NCBI RefSeq assembly: GCF_013283645.1
Contig: NZ_JABEKV010000003.1
Coordinates: 310,001 to 374,000 of the forward strand
Direction: 5' to 3'
DNA: 64,000 bases
Source of the DNA: Sinorhizobium psoraleae
Lineage (GTDB): Bacteria > Pseudomonadota > Alphaproteobacteria > Rhizobiales > Rhizobiaceae
Shown here: in pieces, positions 29,679 through 38,397 of the stretch
Layout: each line of letters begins with the position of its first letter
Numbering within the stretch: the first letter of the stretch is position 1
The notes under the pieces: generated by a model
What the model saw: only the letters and a program-made list of their open reading frames with translations
What the model was told of the DNA's origin: nothing
Databases searched by the model: none
Position numbers and translations under genes: made by a program

Positions 29679-30923
29679 TCACGCTCCGGTTCGCGCCACG
29701 ATCGGCACGTAATCTTCCAGCTCCGGCGCAGGAAACTTGAGCGTCGCGCCGATCTCCGCCGAGCGGTAGAGTCCCATCAGGATCTCCACCACGGCGAGGC
29801 CGTCCTCGAAGGTCTCGATCGGCTTTTGCCCCTTGCGGAAGCATTCGACCATGTGCCGGTTTTCATCCGTGTAGCCGTAGACGCCGGCCTCGTCCTCCAA
29901 CACCGGCATCAGCCCCTGCTCGGCATTCTGCTTCTCAACGAGATCTTCGCCCTCCGAGCCACTCACGGCGCGCGACATGAAGATCTTCAAGCCGGTGCCG
30001 AGCGAGTTGTATTCCAGCGCATATTCCGGGCCGAGAAGTTCGAGCTGGATGCGTAAGCCGGCGCCGACATAGGCCCAGGACGTCGTCGCCTCAATCATCA
30101 GTTCGTTGCCGTCTTCGTCCTCGAGCGTGACAGTTGCGCGAGCGAAGTCTTCGGATGGGCGGTTGCGATAGTCGACGTCCTTGCCGAACCGCTGACTCAG
30201 TTGCTCCGCATAATTGGGGCGGGTCCATTTCAGGTTTGCGACCGTGCCATTGACCGTCTTGACCTTGAGCGAACAGCGCGGCGCGCCGGGCGCAGTCAGG
30301 AGATGGCGCGCCACCTCGACGCTGTGGCACATCATGTCGGATAGCACGCCGCCGCCCTGTTTGTCGCCCTGCCAGAACCAGGGCTCATGCGGGCCGGAAT
30401 GTTCTTCCGCAGCGCGTGCGAGATAGGGACGGCCGGCGGCAGAGGCCGCGCGGCGCCAGATGATCTCCTTCCCGCGCAGAACCGGTGTGCAGAAAACCTG
30501 ATTTTCCAGATAGCCGTGGTTGAGACCGGCGTCCTCGGCAAGCCGCAGCATTTCGCGGGCTTCTGCGACCGTGCGTGCCAACGGTTTTTCGCAGGCGACG
30601 GCAAAGATCTTGCTGCGCCCCGCCGCGACCGCCGCGTGGAGTGCCCGCATCACGTCGAGCCGCGTGTAGTTCGGCGAAAGGATCCAGATCGCGTCGACGT
30701 CCTCGGCGCAGAGCAGCGAGTCGAGGCTTTCATGCGTGCGGCATTTGCCAAGCCCGAGCGTTTCGACTTCCTTTGCCAGGCGCGCGCGATTTTCCGCGCT
30801 GCGGCTATAGACGCCCGTGACCTCCACATTGCGGACTCCGATCATCGACTTCAGGTGAAAATGGGCGATGAAGCCGGTTCCGACGAATCCCACCCGCAGC
30901 GTCTGCCTTGGCAGCTCAGTCAT
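29679..30923 (-). CDS. Gfo/Idh/MocA-family dehydrogenase
   Basis: A 414-residue NAD(P)-dependent sugar or inositol-type dehydrogenase. The Rossmann loop FVGTGFIAHFH lies at 13-23; the catalytic Lys is in ACEKPLARTV (about 110-118), and the substrate site His in MMCHSVEVARHLL (about 210). These enzymes oxidise or epimerise sugars and cyclitols. It is the distal gene of the third ABC operon and probably acts on the imported sugar. The start follows GGGGAGGAGAG. The exact substrate cannot be told. Confidence 0.85.
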   Translation of the reverse strand: MTELPRQTLRVGFVGTGFIAHFHLKSMIGVRNVEVTGVYSRSAENRARLAKEVETLGLGKCRTHESLDSLLCAEDVDAIWILSPNYTRLDVMRALHAAVAAGRSKIFAVACEKPLARTVAEAREMLRLAEDAGLNHGYLENQVFCTPVLRGKEIIWRRAASAAGRPYLARAAEEHSGPHEPWFWQGDKQGGGVLSDMMCHSVEVARHLLTAPGAPRCSLKVKTVNGTVANLKWTRPNYAEQLSQRFGKDVDYRNRPSEDFARATVTLEDEDGNELMIEATTSWAYVGAGLRIQLELLGPEYALEYNSLGTGLKIFMSRAVSGSEGEDLVEKQNAEQGLMPVLEDEAGVYGYTDENRHMVECFRKGQKPIETFEDGLAVVEILMGLYRSAEIGATLKFPAPELEDYVPIVARTGA

Positions 30924-30985
30924 TCTCTCCTCCCCACTGTGTGTTGCGGAACCAGATGCGGCGCATCACAGTTCGCGCGTATTTG

Positions 30986-32005
30986 TTATCCCTGCGGCGG
31001 AGCCGTGCTGCCCCGGATGTGCAAGACCGTTGGCAGGATGATCGGCTCGTCGCAATCGATCTCGGCGCCGGACAGGATCTTAAGAAGCAATTCCATGGCG
31101 GCGTGCCCGATCTCGGCGCGTGGCTGGCTGACGGTCGTCAGCGGCGGATAGAACGCCTTGCTCAGGTAAAGATCGTCGAAACCGACGACCGACACGTCGC
31201 CCGGCACGTCGCGCCCCATGCGCCGCAGCTCGTACGCGGCTCCATAGGCCATCTCGTCATTGGCGACGAAGAGCGCGGTCGGCGGCTCCGGCAGGGTGAA
31301 AAGCGCGCGGCAGCACTCCTGCCCGCTTTCGAGCAGGTAGTCACCGCGGACCTCGTAGGCATCCGGGACATCGAGCCCGGCGTCGCGCATGGCCTGGCGA
31401 TAGCCTTCGCGACGGTGAAGGCTCATCAGTTCCGGAACCGGCCCGCTAATATGGGCGATGCGCCGATGACCAAGGGAGATGAGGTGCTCCACCGCTTCAC
31501 GCGCGGCGCCGGCATTGTCCACCTGCACATGCGGCAGGCCCGCGCCCTCGATGATCTCGAGCGCCACGACGACGGGCACGCGGCTCGGGGCACCGCTCCA
31601 GTTTCCGCCGGCCGTCGGCAGCTTGCCGGTCATCAGGATCATGCCGTCGGCATGGCCGTCGCGCAGCATGTGAAAATACTCGGTCTCGCGGGCCGGATCA
31701 TTCTCGGTATTGCCCATCAGAACCGAATAGCCGGCTTCGCGCGCCGTCGCCTCCACGCCTTTCAGGATGTCGAGATAGAAGGGATTGCCGACGTCGCGGA
31801 CCACCAGCAGCACCGACATTGACTTGCGGGTCCTGAGATTGCGGGCGCTGACATTCGGCCGGTAGTTGAGCTCGCGCGCCAGATCATGGATGCGCTGGCG
31901 CGTCTCGGCGGTGACCAGTGTCGAGTCGCTCAGCGCGCGCGACACGGTCGCGACCGATACGCCCGCCCGCTTGGCGATATCCTTGATCTTCGGCCGCTCT
32001 CTCAT
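30986..32005 (-). CDS. LacI-family repressor of the third sugar operon
   Basis: A 339-residue LacI/GalR regulator with helix-turn-helix IKDIAKRAGVSVATVSRALS (7-26) and effector domain motifs ALFVANDEMAYGAAYELRRM, DVSVVGFDDLYLSKAFYPPL and TVSQPRAEIG. It overlaps the stop of the second permease gene by 4 bp, so it is co-transcribed with the transporter it probably controls. A LacI-type palindrome (36585-36598) lies in front of the binding-protein gene and is its likely target. Confidence 0.85.
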   Translation of the reverse strand: MRERPKIKDIAKRAGVSVATVSRALSDSTLVTAETRQRIHDLARELNYRPNVSARNLRTRKSMSVLLVVRDVGNPFYLDILKGVEATAREAGYSVLMGNTENDPARETEYFHMLRDGHADGMILMTGKLPTAGGNWSGAPSRVPVVVALEIIEGAGLPHVQVDNAGAAREAVEHLISLGHRRIAHISGPVPELMSLHRREGYRQAMRDAGLDVPDAYEVRGDYLLESGQECCRALFTLPEPPTALFVANDEMAYGAAYELRRMGRDVPGDVSVVGFDDLYLSKAFYPPLTTVSQPRAEIGHAAMELLLKILSGAEIDCDEPIILPTVLHIRGSTAPPQG

Positions 32006-32957
32006 GCACGCATCGCCCGACCCCGACCATAGAACATCATCAGCAGGAGCAGCGTCGCTCCGAACACCATCTGCCGTCCTGATTCGTCAATATTCACGGT
32101 GGTGAGAATGCTCTGGAGGATGACGAGCAGGATCGCGCCGGCCATGGTGCCGGTATAGCCGCCCTTGCCGCCGGCGAGCGACGTTCCGCCGAAGACGACC
32201 GCGATGATCGACGAGAGCGTGTACTGCTCGCCGACATTGGCGAAGGACGAGCCGGAGTAGCCAAGCAGGCACATGCCGGCAATCGCCGCGAACATGCCGG
32301 AGATCATGAACAGCGCGATGCGCATCAGCCGGACTGGAACACCCGCCATGTAGGCCGCATGCTCGTTCGAGCCGATGGCATAGATGCGATGGCCGAAAAC
32401 CGTGCGGTGGAGCATGAAGGCCATGAGCACGCCGATCGCGATCCACAGCCAGATGATGCCCGGAATGCCGAAGAAGAACGGCTGCGTGACGAAGCCCGAA
32501 AGGCCCGGCGCGGCGCGGCCGGAGGGTATGCCCATGCGGATGACGACCAGCAGGCCCTGGAGAACACCAAGCATGCCGAGCGTCATGACGAGGGGCGGGA
32601 TGCGCAGGAGTGTCACGCCCAGCCCGTTGAGAAGACCGAAGAACGCACCGGCAGCGAGGCAGGCGAGGATAGCCGGCAAAATACCGCCGTCGGCTCCGTT
32701 CATGACGTTGCCCGCGATGATCGCCGAAAGCGAAACGACGCCGCCAACCGAAAGGTCGATACCCTCGCGCCCGCCGAGAATGACGACGTTCTGGCCGGCC
32801 GCGACGATGCCGAGCAGCGATGCGACGATCAGCAGCCTCAGGATCTGTCCGCCGGAGGCGAAGCCCGGCGACAGCGTTTCGCGAGGTAAAGAAGAGCCGC
32901 GATCAGCACCAGGGCGATGATGAGCGGCTCACGCACGAAGGTAAGGATCCGGGTCAT
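32002..32957 (-). pseudogene. RbsC-type sugar ABC permease, frameshifted
   Basis: The start (MTRILTFVREPLIIALVLIA) overlaps the upstream permease stop and begins a normal first helix. After LLYLA the frame runs to an early TGA. The proper continuation, TLSPGFASGGQILRLLIVAS and the conserved GREGIDLSVGG region, is in the next frame and runs to 32002. The span is 956 bp, one short of a multiple of three, so one base appears to be missing near 32878-32885 (CTCGCGAAACG). An intact gene would give about 318 residues. With the amber codon in the binding-protein gene this suggests real decay; a sequencing error is the alternative. An internal ATG at 32703 gives only a truncated C-terminal part. Confidence 0.78.
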
Positions 32958-33946
32958 GCGCGCGCCCTCCTGCCCGCCAGCACGCCTGCCATCAGCACGA
33001 CGAGAATGGCGAGACCCTGGACGAAATTCTGCCATTCGGAGGGCGTGCCCATGAAGAAGACGACCGAGTTGATGAGGCCGATCGTCAGCGCCCCGAGCAG
33101 CGAGCCGACCACCGTGCCCCAACCGCCGGAAAGCGCGCTGCCGCCCAGCACCACGGCGGCGACGCTGTAGAGCGTCATCTTGCCGCCGACCAACGGGTCG
33201 CCGCTTGCCGTGTCACCGGTGATGCAGAAGGCGGCAAGTGCCGAGAAAAGCCCACAGAGCAGATAGCCCTTGATGCGTGCCGACACGACCGGGAGCCCGG
33301 TCTGGTAGGCCGCCTGCTGATCATCGCCGACCGCAAGCAATTGCGTGACGAGGCGCGTGCGGCTGAGCACCAGGAGGAGGACGACCAGCACCGCCAGGAT
33401 ATAGAAGACAAAGGGCACGCCGAGCAGCCGGCCGCCATAGGTCCGCCAGAACAGCGCCGGCGCCGGCGTGCCGGCGACAGGAAGGATGTAAAGGGCGAAC
33501 CCGGTGAAGAATATGCTCGTAGCGAAAGTCGCAACGATCGCCTGCAGCCGCAGCGCGGCGACGACGATGCCGTTCACAAGGCCGCAGGCGAGCCCCAGCA
33601 GAAGGCCAAGGGCGAGCGCCAGCAGCACGGCGCCGGCACCGCCGCCCCATCGCTCCATCAAAACGACGATCGCGACGTTGACGAGCGACAGGATCGAGCC
33701 GGCGGAGAGATCGATATCGCCGGCATAGACGACGTAGGTCTGCGCGATCGCGAGCATGATCAGCGCCATGTAGGTGCTGAGAAGCCCCGTCAGCGAACGG
33801 TAGCTGAGGCTGTTGGGCGAGAAGACGCCGTTGAGCAGCAGGAGCGCGGCGACGATCACCAGTGCCGGCAGAAAGGGATAGCGCTCCAGAAGCTTCCGGA
33901 TGCCGCCGGCGCGCGCTCTCGGAGTGACTGTGACATCTGCCATCAC
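32954..33946 (-). CDS. RbsC-type sugar ABC transporter permease
   Basis: A 330-residue CUT2 permease with about eight to ten helices. Family motifs: GDIDLSAGSILSLVNV (about 96-111), GLACGLVNGIVVA, and the late YSVAAVVLGGSALSGGWGTVVG. It overlaps the ATPase gene stop (4 bp) and the second permease start. It should form a heteromeric channel with the second permease, which is frameshifted here. Confidence 0.87.
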   Translation of the reverse strand: MMADVTVTPRARAGGIRKLLERYPFLPALVIVAALLLLNGVFSPNSLSYRSLTGLLSTYMALIMLAIAQTYVVYAGDIDLSAGSILSLVNVAIVVLMERWGGGAGAVLLALALGLLLGLACGLVNGIVVAALRLQAIVATFATSIFFTGFALYILPVAGTPAPALFWRTYGGRLLGVPFVFYILAVLVVLLLVLSRTRLVTQLLAVGDDQQAAYQTGLPVVSARIKGYLLCGLFSALAAFCITGDTASGDPLVGGKMTLYSVAAVVLGGSALSGGWGTVVGSLLGALTIGLINSVVFFMGTPSEWQNFVQGLAILVVLMAGVLAGRRARA

Positions 33947-35448
33947 GCGGCCTCGTAAGCGGCTTGATAAAGATTGTAGCGCGTGCGGTCGGCGCCCGTC
34001 AGCTCGCGGCTCACCGAGCCACCGTTGAAGACCAGGATGCGGTTGGCGTTGCCCAACAGTTCGGCGTCTTCGGATGAATAGAGCAGGATGCCAAGGCCCT
34101 CGGCCGCCAGCTGACGGATCAGCGCGAAAAGGTCGGCCTTTGCCGAAAGGTCGATGCCCTTGGTCGGGTCGTCGAGCAGCAGGACATTCGGCCGGTCGAT
34201 CAGCCAGCGGGCGATGATCACCTTCTGCTGGTTGCCGCCGGAAAGCGAACTGATCGGATGGAACAGGCTCGCAAACTTAGTGTGCATGCTTTCGAGCGCC
34301 GGCGTCACCTTGTCGCGCAGCTTGGAAGGCCTCGCGATCATCAGACGATCACGCAGGTAATGGATCGGCGTGACGTTCTCAATGATCGGCCTGCCGCTAA
34401 TGACGCCGTCGCGGCCGCGATCGCCGGAAACGTAAGCGCAGCCCCGCCGGATGGCTTCGCGCGGGCTCAAGGCGTCAAGGCGGTTGTCGCCGATCAACAC
34501 CTCGCCGGACGAGATCGAGCCGGCGCCGAAGATCGCCCGGAGCAGCGCCGACTGGCCCTGGCCGTGGAGGCCGCCGAAGCCGAGGATTTCGCCTTTGGCG
34601 ACATCGAAACTCACATTGCGGAAGCCGGCACCGGAGAGATCGCGGACAGTCATCGCCGTTCCGTCGGCGAGGTCGACGACAGCCGGGGCAGACGATTGCG
34701 AAGCCGGCATGTCGCCGGAGCCGCCGACCATCAGGCGGATAACCGAGGCAGCATCCGTCTCGGCAAGATTGAGCGTCGTGATCGTCTCGCCATCGCGAAT
34801 GATCGTCACCCGATCGCCGATCGCCTTGATCTCGTCCATGCGGTGGGAAATGAAGATGACGCCCCGGTCCTGCCGCTTCAGATCGCGCAGGATCTCAAAG
34901 AAACGATCGACCTGGGCCCGGTCGAGCGCGGAAGTCGGCTCGTCGAAGATGAGAATCGGCGCCTCGCTCGCCAGCGCCTTCATGATCTCCACGAGTTGCC
35001 GCTGGTCGGGACGCAGGTTGCCGACAAGAGCGTCGGCGGAAAATCCTTCCCCGGCTACGTTTTCGAAGAGCCTGATGTAGCGCGCCGCACGCTGCTTGAG
35101 CAAAACCCGGTCGACGAACAGATGGGACTTGATCGGCAGGGCGGCAAGACAGATGTTTTCCTCGACCGAGCGGTGAGCCGCAAGGCTCAGCTCCTGATAG
35201 AAGATGCCGATCCCGTGTCCGCGCGCCGAGCGCGGCCCGGTGATCGTGATCGGCCTGTTGTCGATGAGGATCTTTCCGGCGTCCGGCCGCACGCTGCCTG
35301 CAATGATCTTGCAAAGCGTGCTCTTGCCCGATCCGTTCGAGCCCATGAGCACATGAACCTCGCCGGCCATGACCTCCAGATCGCCGCGGCGTAGCGCCAA
35401 GGTGGCGCCGTAAGCCTTGCTTACACCGCTCAGTCTCAGTTTCGACAT
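33943..35448 (-). CDS. Double-domain sugar ABC ATPase (RbsA/MglA type)
   Basis: A 501-residue ATPase with two ABC domains. The first has Walker A MGSNGSGKST and [11 protein letters not shown]. The second has a degenerate Walker A (GFGGLHGQGQSALLRAIF), LSGGNQQKVIIARWL and LLLDDPTKGID, the usual asymmetric pattern of CUT2 ATPases. The start is placed at 35448 (MSKLRLSG) because the longer frame has an unrelated lead. It follows the binding-protein gene after a perfect hairpin. Confidence 0.87.
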   Translation of the reverse strand: MSKLRLSGVSKAYGATLALRRGDLEVMAGEVHVLMGSNGSGKSTLCKIIAGSVRPDAGKILIDNRPITITGPRSARGHGIGIFYQELSLAAHRSVEENICLAALPIKSHLFVDRVLLKQRAARYIRLFENVAGEGFSADALVGNLRPDQRQLVEIMKALASEAPILIFDEPTSALDRAQVDRFFEILRDLKRQDRGVIFISHRMDEIKAIGDRVTIIRDGETITTLNLAETDAASVIRLMVGGSGDMPASQSSAPAVVDLADGTAMTVRDLSGAGFRNVSFDVAKGEILGFGGLHGQGQSALLRAIFGAGSISSGEVLIGDNRLDALSPREAIRRGCAYVSGDRGRDGVISGRPIIENVTPIHYLRDRLMIARPSKLRDKVTPALESMHTKFASLFHPISSLSGGNQQKVIIARWLIDRPNVLLLDDPTKGIDLSAKADLFALIRQLAAEGLGILLYSSEDAELLGNANRILVFNGGSVSRELTGADRTRYNLYQAAYEAA

Positions 35449-35478
35449 GGAACTTCGTCCGTTACGGTGCGAAGGCAT

Positions 35479-35503
35479 GCGCGGGCCGATCCTCGGCCCG
35501 CGC
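35479..35503 (-). terminator. Intergenic hairpin after the third binding-protein gene
   Basis: A perfect 11-bp stem (GCGCGGGCCGA / TCGGCCCGCGC) with a 3-nt loop, 15 nt past the stop of the binding-protein gene. No T run follows. Position and strength match the hairpins after lacE and agpA. Confidence 0.7.
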
Positions 35504-35518
35504 TACCATCGGACACGC

Positions 35519-36544
35519 TCACTTGAAGAGGGCTTCCGCGTCTTCGATCGAAAGCGAGCTGGTATAGGAATAGTAGCCCGGCTTGCCTTCGAGCTGCTTT
35601 GCAGCATCGCCCAGGTTCTTGCTGTCGATGAACGGAATCGGCAGGTAGAGGGCGTTGCCGTACTGGCCGGCCTTTGCCGGCTCCTTCAGTTCCTTGCCCT
35701 GCAGCATCAGCACCGCGACATTCAGCGCGCTCGCCATCACGCCCGGCGGGTTGACGGTCGCGCCGGAATTCAGCTTGTCCTTGACCCAGAGATCGATGAA
35801 GTCCTTGCGGATTTCGCCCGTTGCCGCGATCTGGCCGGTCTTGCCGGCGTCCATGATCGACTTCCAGGCGCCGGCGGCCATGCCGTCCTGAACCACGACA
35901 CCGTTCACGTCGGGATAGGTGGCAAGGATGTTCTGCATCGCCTGCTGGCCCTGGGCCTGATCCCAGTTGGCGTTGACTTCGTTGACGATCTGGATGTCCG
36001 GATAGTCCTTGAAGACCTGCTTGTATCCCGCCACGCGCATCTCGTTGGCCGGATGGCCGGCAACACCGTTGATGGCGACGACCTTACCCTTGCCGCCCAG
36101 CGTCTCGGCAAGCCATTTCGCGCCGGCGGCACCCCAGGCGGTCTGGTCGATGCCGACATAGATCGCGTCCGGAGACGAGACTTCCGCGTCCGTCGCGATG
36201 ACAAGGATTCCGGCTTCCTTCGCCTGGGCGAAGATCGGATCGAACGCGGTCGGGCTGTTGGGGTTGACGATGATGGCGTTCACGCCTTCGGCGATGAAAT
36301 TGCGGATGTGGGCGATCTGCCCGGGCACGTCAACATTCGCGCTCTGGACCGAGACCTCGACGTCAACGCCCTTTTCCTTCCACTTTTCCGCAGCGGCCTT
36401 GGCCTCGTCGATCATCTGGGTGCGCCATTCACTGCCGACCCAGCCGTTCGAGAGACCGATCTTGAAGGTCTCTGCGTTGACTGCCTATGCCGAGATGACG
36501 ATGGACGCAACTGTGCTGAGCGCTACCGCGATAAGTTTCCTCAT
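35519..36544 (-). pseudogene. Sugar ABC binding protein with amber codon in the signal peptide
   Basis: A family 4 (RbsB-like) periplasmic sugar-binding protein of 342 codons in one frame, apart from a TAG at codon 20 (36485-36487). The ribosome site GGGAGG and start MRKLIAVALSTVASIVISA are intact; after the TAG the reading continues AVNAETFKIGLSNGWVGS, a normal mature start. Internal starts would give a protein without a signal peptide, useless for transport. One base change explains the stop. It is the first gene of the third sugar ABC operon, whose second permease is also broken. Suppression or sequencing error is possible. Confidence 0.8.
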
Positions 36545-36584
36545 AAGATCCTCCCAAATCTTGCGGAGACATGAAGCCAGAAAA

Positions 36585-36598
36585 TGTAATCGATTTCA
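36585..36598. promoter_or_regulatory. Candidate LacI-type operator for the third ABC operon
   Basis: TGTAATCGATTTCA is a near-perfect palindrome (one mismatched pair) with the central CG typical of LacI-family operators. It lies 41 bp before the binding-protein start codon. The LacI gene at the end of this operon (30986-32005) is the likely binder. Confidence 0.55.
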
Positions 36599-36775
36599 AT
36601 GGTGATTTGGCGACCTACACTGCGTCGTGTGGCGGACAAATGGCCGCGAAAAAACGTCCCGCGCCACCAACGGCGACGCCGGCGGTTTCATTCGTTTCCA
36701 AAAGTCAGATGTCGACTTGCAGCAGGATCCTCCCAATGCGGCGCTATCCGCTTGGCCCTGCAGCCACCGCGCGTT

Positions 36776-38023
36776 TCAGACCACGACGTTGCCGACGATG
36801 TCGCTTTCGCAGAAAACGAGGTTCGGCGAATAGCCTTGCGCAAGGAACTGTTGGCGGTCGCTTTCGGCGACGACGAAGACGGCCGAGCGCGCGATCTCAT
36901 TTGACCCAAGCTCCGGAGCCGGGGAGACGACGGCGACGTCCTGGCGCAGGCCGAGCTCGCGCAACAGGCCCTCAAGCGACGGCGGGCTGTCGACGCCATG
37001 CAGGATCACGCGGTTGACTTCGGCAGCCGCATTGATCTGCCAGGCAAGCGTCTGTACGGCCACCATCAGCGGCAAGGAAGCCTTCAGCTGCCGGGCGACC
37101 GGATGGTGCTCGAACCCGGCAAGCGCCATTCGCGTGTAGATTTCATAGGCCTTGACGTAGTCCTTCTTGGCTGCCCACATCCGCATCGCAACGGCCATGC
37201 GCATGCAGGTGAACTGCTTGATCGACGTGTCCTGTGCCGCACGACGATCGGGTGTCATGCGCACGGCTCCACGCTTCACTCCGACGTGAAGGAAATATTC
37301 CAGACCACCACGGTAACGGTCCCAGGCGGTCAGCAGTTCGTCGTGGCCGGCTTGCGGGCGGTCCCGCCCGATCTTCGATTGGACGACCTGCCTGTAGAAA
37401 GGCTTCTTCAGAAACGCGACGCCGCCGCTTTCGAGAAAATGCGCGAGGTTGGAAAAAGCCCAATAGGCGAAGTGACGCGGCAGCCACGCAACGCGCAGCG
37501 CGGCGGTACGGTAGATTCCGATTTCCGGAAAGATATGCCGCTCGACGATGAAGGCGAAAAGCCGTTCGAATTGATCCTTGTCGAATTTGATGTCGGCATC
37601 GATTTGGTAGAAGAGGTCCGTATCTCTTCCTTCGATCTCGTTATGGACGAACCACGGCGCAAAGCAGGCGGACAGTTCCGGATTCCTGTCGAGGTAGGCG
37701 ATAGCCTCGGTAAGGCCATCGATCGCGAGCATGTCGTCGTCTGCGAGATAGACCGCATATTCGCCTGCCGCGTGGCGGAAGGCGCTGGCGAGATTTGCGT
37801 CGACGCCGCGGTTCTCCAGGTTGCGGAAATAGCGGATCGGCAGCCCTTTGCCGGCGAAGGTTTCGACAACGTCCCGAGTATCGTCCGTGGACGCGTTGTC
37901 GGAAACGACGACCTCGAAGCTGAACGGGATGCGGTAGAGGTCGACGAAGCGGCCGAGCGCATTCTCCAGAAAGCGGGCCCGGTTGTAAGTTGGGATGCAG
38001 ATGCTGAGCTTCACGGGATCCAC
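36776..38023 (-). CDS. Family 2 glycosyltransferase
   Basis: A 415-residue protein with an N-terminal GT-A fold: KLSICIPTYNRARFLENAL at the start, VVVSDNASTDDT near 45, and the metal/sugar-nucleotide DxD-type motif YLADDDMLAIDG near 105. The C-terminal 170 residues are unlike common domains. No ATG lies near the domain start. A GTG at 38023, 6 nt behind AGAGGAA, fits best and gives MDPVKLSICIP. It is a lone gene without polysaccharide genes nearby, so acceptor and sugar are unknown. Confidence 0.8.
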   Translation of the reverse strand: MDPVKLSICIPTYNRARFLENALGRFVDLYRIPFSFEVVVSDNASTDDTRDVVETFAGKGLPIRYFRNLENRGVDANLASAFRHAAGEYAVYLADDDMLAIDGLTEAIAYLDRNPELSACFAPWFVHNEIEGRDTDLFYQIDADIKFDKDQFERLFAFIVERHIFPEIGIYRTAALRVAWLPRHFAYWAFSNLAHFLESGGVAFLKKPFYRQVVQSKIGRDRPQAGHDELLTAWDRYRGGLEYFLHVGVKRGAVRMTPDRRAAQDTSIKQFTCMRMAVAMRMWAAKKDYVKAYEIYTRMALAGFEHHPVARQLKASLPLMVAVQTLAWQINAAAEVNRVILHGVDSPPSLEGLLRELGLRQDVAVVSPAPELGSNEIARSAVFVVAESDRQQFLAQGYSPNLVFCESDIVGNVVV

Positions 38024-38397
38024 TGCGTATTCCTCTAAAGCAAGTCCAGGAAAAGTGTGTAACGGTTGTCCGTCCGGAATTGCGCAATTCCAAAGAGTTC
38101 GCTCGAATGGCGACTGGACGCCACCGAGAGGCCGCTGCTCCCGAAGTCCCGCGCAGCCTGCGCAAGACTGAGAACCAATGAGCACACTTATTCCGTTGCG
38201 ATCTTGTGTGAGGCTTGCCCGGTCGCGGTTCGTGCGGGAGCGACGGCGCCGACGGCCTGGCACATCGACGCGGCCAACACGATCGTCGATCCACGCTCGG
38301 GACTATCGATCGCCGCGTGCAGCTTCGCGCCAGCAGTGGCGGCAAAGCCGACGGCTTCTATTGCCCCTTGAGAACAAGGCTGCCGGATGCTCAGAGC
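38024..38397. other. Intergenic region without a recognised gene
   Basis: About 370 bp between the glycosyltransferase start and the end of the mannonate oxidoreductase gene. Several overlapping frames are open, as expected at this G+C content, but none has a ribosome site or recognisable product. It must contain the glycosyltransferase promoter. Confidence 0.5.

Noticed and set aside
36599..37017. Plus-strand ORFs at the end of the glycosyltransferase gene
   Set aside because: Antisense shadows with arginine-rich composition and no recognisable product.
38066..38371. ORFs of about 100 codons in the gap before the glycosyltransferase gene
   Set aside because: Several frames overlap each other with no ribosome site and no family resemblance; treated as chance open frames.
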